DNA of 64,000 bases from Paenibacillus tianmuensis (lineage in GTDB: Bacteria; Bacillota; Bacilli; Paenibacillales; NBRC-103111). The notes beneath the pieces were generated by a model. It was given only the letters and a program-made list of their open reading frames with translations. It did not search any database and was not told where the DNA came from. Where the stretch lies: positions 1 to 64,000 of the forward strand of contig NZ_FMTT01000023.1 in NCBI RefSeq assembly GCF_900100345.1, read 5' to 3'. The position numbers and the translations under genes were made by a program. Below are positions 58,847-64,000 of this stretch, piece after piece. Position 1 is the first letter of the stretch. Every line of letters begins with the position of its first letter.

Positions 58847-59833
58847 TTATCCGGTGGCTGCTTCTTTGCCGTACAGCTTGGCAATGCTCTCTTCAAGCGG
58901 GAGGTCCGCCACCGTGAAATCGACGACCGGAAACCGGTCAAGCAGCATCCGGGATACCGGCTTCAACTGCTCCTTCGGCAGCTCGATTACCGCGTGATAC
59001 GAGTCGCGCTTCGTGACGCAGCCGAGCGATCTCAGACTTTCTTCCGGCACCGGCTCAGAAAACTGAACGTTCAGCACCTTGACTTCGTTGAACAGCTCGT
59101 TGATTTTCTTGAAATCGCCGTCGTACAAGATACGGCCTTCGTTAATGACAATCGTACGCTTGCAGACGTCCTCGATATCCTTCATATAATGGCTGGTCAA
59201 AATCAAGGTTGCCTTGAATTGCTCGTTGTAATAGGTCAGAAACTCCCGGATCTTCTTCTGCGAGATCAGATCGAGGCCGATCGTCGGCTCGTCCAGAAAC
59301 AATAATTTGGGACTGTGGATGAGCGCCGCGATCAGCTCCATCTTCATCCGTTCGCCAAGCGACAGCCGCCGGACCTGCACGTGCAGCAAATGCTTCACAT
59401 CCAGCATCTCCGACAGCTCGGCAAGCATCCGCTCGTAGGCGTCATCCGGAATCTGGTAAATGCATTTGTTCAGGTAGATCGACTCGATGGCGGGCAAATC
59501 GACCCACAGCTGATTTTTTTGCCCCATAACGAGCGAGAAGATGCGCTTGAATTCGTTTTTGCGCTCCCAAGGCGTATGCCCGAATACCGAGGCTTCCCCG
59601 CTGGTCGGATGAAGAATCCCGGAAAGCATCTTCAGCGTCGTCGTCTTCCCGGCGCCGTTCGGCCCGATGAAGCCGACGCATTCCCCGGAAGCGATCTCGA
59701 ACGAAATGGACTTGACCGCCTCCTTCGTCAACGTTTTGCGGGAAAACAAATTTTTCAAGGAATGCCGGAGCCCCGCTTCCTTCGTATAATAATCGTAGGC
59801 TTTGTGCAGTCCGCTCACCCAGATCCGTTCCAT
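58847..59833 (-). CDS. ABC transporter ATP-binding protein (export type)
   Basis: 328 residues: long N-terminal lead (LHKAYDYYTKEAGLRHSLKN, LFSRKTLTKEAVKSISFEIA) typical of ABC ATPases that work with ABC-2-type exporters. Walker A is GPNGAGKTT, the Q-loop is SLVMGQKNQLW, the signature is LSLGERMKMELI, Walker B is LLFLDEPTIGL and the H-loop is ILTSHYMKDIE. A C-terminal domain of about 85 residues follows. No permease gene is adjacent, so the membrane partner must be elsewhere. AGGAGGACGCC precedes ATG 59831-59833. Placed 25 bases after the glycosyltransferase gene. Confidence 0.9.
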   Translation of the reverse strand: MERIWVSGLHKAYDYYTKEAGLRHSLKNLFSRKTLTKEAVKSISFEIASGECVGFIGPNGAGKTTTLKMLSGILHPTSGEASVFGHTPWERKNEFKRIFSLVMGQKNQLWVDLPAIESIYLNKCIYQIPDDAYERMLAELSEMLDVKHLLHVQVRRLSLGERMKMELIAALIHSPKLLFLDEPTIGLDLISQKKIREFLTYYNEQFKATLILTSHYMKDIEDVCKRTIVINEGRILYDGDFKKINELFNEVKVLNVQFSEPVPEESLRSLGCVTKRDSYHAVIELPKEQLKPVSRMLLDRFPVVDFTVADLPLEESIAKLYGKEAATG

Positions 59834-59858
59834 GGCGTCCTCCTGATCGTATAATGGG

Positions 59859-60965
59859 TTAGACGTAACGCTCGTTTGGAGCCGTATCCCATTCCCTTCC
59901 GTAGTGGCAGGCTGTGCTGCGCTGCTTTCGCAGCCGTTCGTGGCAGGACTGCAAAGACGCGGCCGGAAATCCGGCCTCCTCCCAATCGTCATAGTCGATG
60001 CCGAATCCGCACCGCTTCCAAAAGGCGGCATTGCTTTCCTCGTGATTTCCGAACGGCTCCAGCAGCAGCAGCGGCGTGGCGTACACCAGCGAATCGTTCA
60101 AGGTAGCGCCTCCCGGCTTGCTGATAATCGCCCGGCTTAAGCGAACGAGCTCCAAATAGGATGCGTAGTCCGGCAGCCTGCGCCGCTCGATCGTCCCCTG
60201 CCGCCTCACGAGCTCCAGCATCGGGGGATAGGTGTATGCTCCCCCCGTATCCCTGATCCACGGACTCCACTCGGAATCCACCATAAAATAGCGGGTTTCC
60301 CCGTCGTCCTCCTGCACTTCGCTCTCGTCATACGCAATGATATCCAGCCGGCAGCCGCCGCGCCGCAGCCGCTCGATTTTGTCCCGATAGGTGCCGATCC
60401 CCCAGCCGCCGCCATGAATAAGAAATCGGTCGTTCCGTTCCTCAAAGGACGCGGCATCGGCGTCCGGCGGCGCGATCCAAAAACCGGGGCTTCCGAGCCC
60501 GGGATCGTAAAACTGCACATTGCGATACGCTTGGTAGGAAGACTTATAAACCTTATACGAAGGGGTGTCGCAAGCATCCATATGAATCCATTCGATATGG
60601 ACGGGAAAGCCTGCAACCTCCTTGTAGGCTTCCAAAATAGGCAGCCAAAACCCCGTAAATGCGATAAACGTCGCGCAGCCCGTTTGCTGCCAATGCGCGT
60701 GCAGCCCGCGGACCGCCGAATCATCGAGATTCGGACTGATGTCCTTGGCCATCCGATGCCCGGTCAAGGCGACGGAAAAATTGTTGTGAAACGCTTTTTT
60801 ATACCCATTGATTTTGCTGCGGATCTCCTCGAGATAGAGCGTTTCAAGCACCCGCACTTCCGCCCGGATATGTTGGCGCGCAAGGGTTTCCCGAAGATGT
60901 ATCGCAGGAATATAGGCGCCAAGCGAATTACCTGAGGCCAACAGCGTGATTGCGTCCTTGGTCAT
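59859..60965 (-). CDS. GT-B-fold glycosyltransferase-like protein
   Basis: 368 residues. The C-terminal half has the nucleotide-sugar-binding pattern of MurG/UGT-type GT-B enzymes: SRAIISKPGGATLNDSLVYA, then PLLLLEPFGNHEESNAAFWK with the conserved acidic/asparagine residues, and RCGFGIDYDDWE. The N-terminal half starts ITLLASGNSLGAYIPAIHLR, the GxxLGxxxPAxxL entry loop of this fold. No signal peptide or transmembrane helix. It lies between the ATP-grasp gene (21-base gap) and the ABC ATPase gene (25 bases) in one operon, so it likely glycosylates the operon's product. Confidence 0.7.
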   Translation of the reverse strand: MTKDAITLLASGNSLGAYIPAIHLRETLARQHIRAEVRVLETLYLEEIRSKINGYKKAFHNNFSVALTGHRMAKDISPNLDDSAVRGLHAHWQQTGCATFIAFTGFWLPILEAYKEVAGFPVHIEWIHMDACDTPSYKVYKSSYQAYRNVQFYDPGLGSPGFWIAPPDADAASFEERNDRFLIHGGGWGIGTYRDKIERLRRGGCRLDIIAYDESEVQEDDGETRYFMVDSEWSPWIRDTGGAYTYPPMLELVRRQGTIERRRLPDYASYLELVRLSRAIISKPGGATLNDSLVYATPLLLLEPFGNHEESNAAFWKRCGFGIDYDDWEEAGFPAASLQSCHERLRKQRSTACHYGREWDTAPNERYV

Positions 60966-60986
60966 GGACAGCCCCCTGTCCTTCCG

Positions 60987-62357
60987 TTAATGGAATACTG
61001 TCACCGAGAGGTCATGCAGCACTTGCTTCAGCCGCTCCAACGCCACTTCCCGGGTCTCCTCCGTCTGTCCGATCACCGACACGTACAACCGGCCTTTCGG
61101 CTTCGCCGAAGACCGCCCGCCCGGGCCACCATTTACGGTTAGCGTACCGGAGGATAGCGGCATGATGCCGCTTGACCGCAGCGGGGTAAACAACAGCTGC
61201 TCATCCTCCAGCGCTTGAAGCAGCCGATCGAAGCGGAAGCCATCCGGCAGAGCGACGGACAGATAGGTAAGCCAGCCCTTGAGACTCCAGCCTGCAAGCA
61301 GCCGGTCCAGATGCGCATTGATGAGCCCCATCGACATCCGGGCGTTCACCTCGACGATGGGGACAAGCTCTCCGCCCTCCAGCACCATCGAGTCGAAGCA
61401 AACGTATCCGAAATAGCCGTCGAGATGCAGTTCGCGCAGCGCCACCTCAAGCATCCGGAAGTACCCTTTTTGTTCGAGGGAGTTCACAAAGGCGGCTTCC
61501 GCCGTGACGGAGCCGCCATAATTTTGCTGGCGGTTTATCATGCGCTGCACCGAAATCAGCTCTCGGGAGCCGTCCGACTCAAGCAGCCATTGACTGGAGA
61601 AGTCGGCTGCTTTGGGCAACAGCGGTTCGAGCAAAAAGAGCGTCTGGGAGCCGGCTTCTTCTTGCTTCCGCAAGTACGAAACGATCCGTTTCAGCAGCGA
61701 CGGGCTTTCGATCAGCAAATTGCCTTTGCCCGATACGCCGAACAGGTCCTTGATCAGAAAAGCGCCTTTAAGCAGCAGCTCGGTGCCGTATTGCTCCACT
61801 TCCTCCGCACTCATAGCCGGCGTACCGTAAGCGTGCAGTCCCGTATCCTCCAGCAGCCGATGGTGATACAGCTTGGAGTTCACGCGCTTCACTACAGCCA
61901 AATCCGGAAGAGGGTTGGCGAAAACTACCTTTCCCGCATACTCTTGCGCCTCTTCGGTTACCGCGTACGGAGCAAGCACATACGGCTTGTCCGCATTGAA
62001 GCTGGGGATTCCGTCTTGGGGAGCGAGCTTAAAGATACACGACGCGAAATCCTGCGAGCGCAGCGCTTCTTCGGCTTCCGGCGAAGTCAAGTCCACGACG
62101 CTGTGGTGGTGAAACGAAACGCCCAGCCTGGCGAAATAATCCAGCAGCACTTCGTCGATCCCGCAGCGACTATACAATATATCGTTAGGTCCGCACAGCG
62201 GAAAAAGCAGTTCATCCATACAAAGAACGATCCGGTCCCTTTCCGGGTCGGGAATTCGGGGCAGCATCGACAGCAAAGGATCTCTCCAACGCGTTTCCGG
62301 GTCAAATGTGCCCATGACCGTTTTGCGCACAGCGACGGCAGATTTACTCGACAGCAT
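60987..62357 (-). CDS. ATP-grasp ligase-like protein
   Basis: 456 residues with an ATP-grasp core: central lysines in AFLIKDLFGVSGKGNLLIES, the strand TLFLLEPLLPKAADFSSQWL, the glycine-rich start of the metal site in YFGYVCFDSMVLEGGELVPI, and the metal-binding VEVNARMSMGL (usually E-x-N-x-R). Such enzymes join a carboxylate to an amine or thiol through an acyl-phosphate. It is the second gene of the operon, its ATG 2 bases after the stop of the carrier-like short ORF. This pair recalls BtrI (carrier protein) and BtrJ (ATP-grasp) in butirosin side-chain synthesis. Substrate unknown. Confidence 0.75.
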   Translation of the reverse strand: MLSSKSAVAVRKTVMGTFDPETRWRDPLLSMLPRIPDPERDRIVLCMDELLFPLCGPNDILYSRCGIDEVLLDYFARLGVSFHHHSVVDLTSPEAEEALRSQDFASCIFKLAPQDGIPSFNADKPYVLAPYAVTEEAQEYAGKVVFANPLPDLAVVKRVNSKLYHHRLLEDTGLHAYGTPAMSAEEVEQYGTELLLKGAFLIKDLFGVSGKGNLLIESPSLLKRIVSYLRKQEEAGSQTLFLLEPLLPKAADFSSQWLLESDGSRELISVQRMINRQQNYGGSVTAEAAFVNSLEQKGYFRMLEVALRELHLDGYFGYVCFDSMVLEGGELVPIVEVNARMSMGLINAHLDRLLAGWSLKGWLTYLSVALPDGFRFDRLLQALEDEQLLFTPLRSSGIMPLSSGTLTVNGGPGGRSSAKPKGRLYVSVIGQTEETREVALERLKQVLHDLSVTVFH

Positions 62358-62359
62358 GA

Positions 62360-62482
62360 TTAAGTGCCCATGGAACGAAGACGAAAATCGTTGTTCAAAT
62401 CCGTTTCGAGCGTAAGCCTTTCCCGCAGCGGCGGGTTGTCCTCCTTAATTTGGCGCAAAATTTGGACGATCGTAGTAAACAC
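62360..62482 (-). CDS. Short ORF resembling the first half of an acyl/peptidyl carrier protein
   Basis: GTG 62480-62482 with GAGGAGGG at 62490-62497 opens a 40-codon frame reading FTTIVQILRQIKEDNPPLRE, then RLTLETDLNNDFRLRSMGT, to TAA 62360-62362. Helix I, the 'LTxETDLxxDFxLxSM' loop and the start of helix II match acyl carrier proteins, with a serine at the phosphopantetheine position, though the preceding Asp is replaced by Arg. Carrier proteins normally have about 80 residues; helices II-IV are missing. Either it is a truncated carrier or an unusual short partner of the ATP-grasp enzyme encoded 2 bases later. An alternative ATG at 62484 in another frame gives a basic 32-residue peptide. 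Confidence 0.45.
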   Translation of the reverse strand: MFTTIVQILRQIKEDNPPLRERLTLETDLNNDFRLRSMGT

Positions 62483-62746
62483 ATCAATTCCCTCCTCTTG
62501 GCATATAAGGTACTTTAGGCTCATTCCTTTTCATTATGGCATATCGGTACGGTGATGACGAGGGATAAATTTCCACTATTATGGGATACAATCCATTTCA
62601 TTTTCAGGTTGAGAAGGGAATGATTTGCGCGAAGGATGTTGCAAGTAAAGGACGCATAGGCCGAAAGACCTTCTTGATCTTCGTCTATCCTCCCAACGGT
62701 GACGGTGATCGTGCCCGAATCAGGGCGAGCCAGGGCAAAGCTGCTT

Positions 62747-62776
62747 TTGTCATGGTATACACGGGTATGGTATAAT
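62747..62776 (+). promoter_or_regulatory. SigA-type promoter of the PCYCGC lipoprotein gene
   Basis: TTGTCA (62747-62752) and TATAAT (62771-62776) with an 18-bp spacer, about 30 bases before the coding start. Confidence 0.7.
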
Positions 62777-62812
62777 TTGATCGAATAAAGCGAATGAGAC
62801 GAGGTGAATCCA

Positions 62813-63301
62813 TTGTTTCGACATGCAACTGTAGTTCTGGCTTCAACCGCCCTTCTGCTGATGCTGAGCGCTTGCGGCGGTTCCAAGGCGGCGGAGGAGT
62901 CTCATGCCCCGCATCAGACGCCAAGCGGCGATCTGCAAGAGAAGACGGCTTCGCTGACCACGCTGCCCTCTTTCTTGGACAAGCAGCCGGAGCAGATGAA
63001 GAAAGCGTATTTGGTCGCGGCCCAGACGAAGGATCTGCTGCGCAATATCCCCTGTTATTGTGGCTGCGGCGAGAGCGCAGGGCATCAAAGCAACATGAAC
63101 TGCTTCATTAAAGAAACCGCCTCCGACGGTTCGGTCGTGTGGGACGATCACGCCACCCGCTGCGGCGTATGTCTGGAAATTGCCGTCAAATCGGCGCAGT
63201 GGCAGCAGCAGGGCCAATCAGCCAAAGACATCCGCGAGCAGATCGACAAGCAGTATCAAAAAGGCTTCGCCAAACCGACTCCGACTCCCCTGCCCTCCTA
63301 A
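62813..63301 (+). CDS. PCYCGC-motif lipoprotein
   Basis: 162-residue exported protein: lipoprotein signal peptide (VVLASTALLLMLSAC with the lipobox cysteine) and the family motif IPCYCGCGESAGHQSNMNCF plus a second pair in HATRCGVCLEIA. The six cysteines suggest a metal or redox site facing outside the membrane. The PCYCGC family is widespread in Paenibacillus and Bacillus; its function is unknown. CGAGGTG at 62800-62806 fits TTG 62813 better than the in-frame GTG at 62804. It has its own promoter and terminator. Confidence 0.88.
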   Translation: MFRHATVVLASTALLLMLSACGGSKAAEESHAPHQTPSGDLQEKTASLTTLPSFLDKQPEQMKKAYLVAAQTKDLLRNIPCYCGCGESAGHQSNMNCFIKETASDGSVVWDDHATRCGVCLEIAVKSAQWQQQGQSAKDIREQIDKQYQKGFAKPTPTPLPS

Positions 63302-63318
63302 ATTGCACGCAAGTTTAG

Positions 63319-63366
63319 AAAAACGCCGTCTGCTTGAACTTGAAATTCAAGCAGACGGCGTTTTTT
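63319..63366 (+). terminator. Terminator of the PCYCGC lipoprotein gene
   Basis: AAAACGCCGTCTGCTTGAA and its complement form a perfect stem around CTTGAAA, ending in TTTTTT. Confidence 0.9.
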
Positions 63367-63474
63367 GCATCGGTGTTTGCCGGGAAGAAAAAACATCCCG
63401 CTAAATTGACAGACCTGTTCCTGCTCTCCATAATAAATGAAGAACCCGGAAAGGTTCAGGATATTTCCCGATAA

Positions 63475-63559
63475 GTTTACATAATTATTATTATGTAAAC
63501 AAAATATGAAGGGTTGACTATTCCTTCGACAATTTCATTACATAACATTTATTATGTAA
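63475..63559. promoter_or_regulatory. Twin palindromes upstream of xerS
   Basis: GTTTACATAAT (63475-63485) and ATTATGTAAAC (63490-63500) are perfect arms 4 bases apart. A second copy TTACATAA (63538-63545)/TTATGTAA (63552-63559) has a 6-base centre. TTGACT (63514-63519) lies between them. They look like two operators around a promoter; a recombinase-binding role is an alternative because xerS follows. Confidence 0.55.
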
Positions 63560-63586
63560 ACTATTATGCATATGGAGGCGGTTCGC

Positions 63587-64000
63587 ATGAATATTATCAA
63601 AATCAAAGACCGCAGCGAGCTGGAGAAAAAATTGCCCTCCATGCCATGGTATGTAGAGAAATTCATCAATTACAAGCTGCCCGACCTCTCCCCTTCTTCG
63701 CTGCTCGAATATGTGCGGGACTACGATACTTTCTTATCATGGCTGCTTGCGGAAGGCTTGTCGTCCGCGCCAACGGTAAAGGACGTGCCGCTCATCGACC
63801 TGGAACGGCTGCATATGGACAGCATCGACAATTTCAAAATGTTCCTTGCCACGCGCAAAGAAAATTCGAACGGCAAGACGACGATCGCCCGCAAGCTGTC
63901 CTCGCTGCGGTCGCTGTTCCATTACTTGAGCCAAATTGCCGAGGACGAGGACTTTTATCCGCTGCTGAAGCGCAACGTAATGGCCAAAGTCGAGATCAAG
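63587..64000 (+). CDS. xerS: Tyrosine recombinase XerS, 5' part (runs off the window)
   Basis: 138 codons to the end of the window. The start LEKKLPSMPWYVEKFINYKL, then SLLEYVRDYDTFLSWLLAEG and TTIARKLSSLRSLFHYLSQI, matches the N-terminal core-binding domain of XerS, the single-subunit chromosome dimer-resolution recombinase of some Firmicutes. The catalytic domain with R-H-R-Y lies beyond the window. ATG 63587 has GGAGG about 7 bases upstream. It is distinct from the integrase at 15340-16419. Confidence 0.85.
   Translation, partial: MNIIKIKDRSELEKKLPSMPWYVEKFINYKLPDLSPSSLLEYVRDYDTFLSWLLAEGLSSAPTVKDVPLIDLERLHMDSIDNFKMFLATRKENSNGKTTIARKLSSLRSLFHYLSQIAEDEDFYPLLKRNVMAKVEIK

Noticed and set aside
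58823-62363. Long plus-strand frames (up to 382 codons) opposite the 57.7-62.5 kb operon.
   Set aside because: They are antisense shadows; the minus-strand frames carry the ABC, ATP-grasp and glycosyltransferase motifs and proper ribosome binding sites.
62521-62775. Minus-strand frame ending ...GNLSLVITVPICHNEKE, faintly like a histidine kinase end.
   Set aside because: It overlaps a good plus-strand promoter, has no plausible start, and the resemblance is to a few residues only.

Overview
The window looks like a chromosomal stretch from a Gram-positive, spore-forming member of the Bacillales, most likely Paenibacillus or a close relative. The reasons are strong AGGAGG-type ribosome binding sites, a sporulation-type diadenylate cyclase (CdaS), XerS, DUF4085, PCYCGC lipoprotein and PMP3-type genes, large NRPS genes, and many rho-independent terminators. 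No rRNA, complete tRNA or CRISPR array was seen. The species assignment is inference.

Layout. 0-1.5 kb: an ankyrin-repeat gene and a gene remnant. 1.5-14.2 kb: a plus-strand nonribosomal peptide synthetase (NRPS) locus of half-C-A-T-E / C-A-T / C ... A-T-C* architecture. Its third module is split by an embedded family-17-like glycosyltransferase gene. The locus carries two single-base frameshifts and has no thioesterase. 14.2-17.1 kb: an island of small hypothetical genes, a tyrosine recombinase with a candidate core recombination site, and an IS630 remnant. 17.2-19.0 kb: Ada DNA-alkylation response with an overlapping ICL/PEP-mutase-family gene. 19.3-23.9 kb: a complete branched-chain amino acid ABC importer (livJHMGF). 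24-41 kb: an accessory zone rich in decay, with IS66, group II intron, MurE, Rieske-like, choice-of-anchor and transposase remnants, and a frameshifted beta-lactamase-like gene. Intact genes are scattered through it: SUFU-like proteins, GNAT, DUF4085, an APH-like kinase, PadR and azoreductase. It also holds an AraC regulator fused in frame to a siderophore-binding lipoprotein with a near-perfect Fur box inside the fused reading frame.

41-46 kb: a decayed minus-strand ABC transporter operon with a permease/M1-peptidase-like protein. 46-57.5 kb: ordinary housekeeping and accessory genes (MFS efflux, copper-amine-oxidase-type stalk protein, GNAT, GntR/deoC, PMP3, MerR/TipA-like, CdaS, DinB, DUF523, aldo-keto reductase, arylamine N-acetyltransferase). 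57.7-62.5 kb: a tight minus-strand operon of a carrier-protein-like short ORF, an ATP-grasp ligase, a GT-B glycosyltransferase, an ABC ATPase and a papain-like/BtrH-like protein. This recalls the ACP/ATP-grasp/acyltransferase logic of butirosin side-chain assembly and is the best candidate for an undescribed biosynthetic system here. 62.8 kb to the end: a PCYCGC lipoprotein and the start of xerS.

Several genes are broken by single-base changes: two in the NRPS locus, one in the beta-lactamase-like gene, one in the ABC permease, and a nonsense codon in a SUFU gene. They may be real decay or assembly errors; read-level data would decide. All functional calls rest on reading the sequence and on family knowledge; no database search was run.
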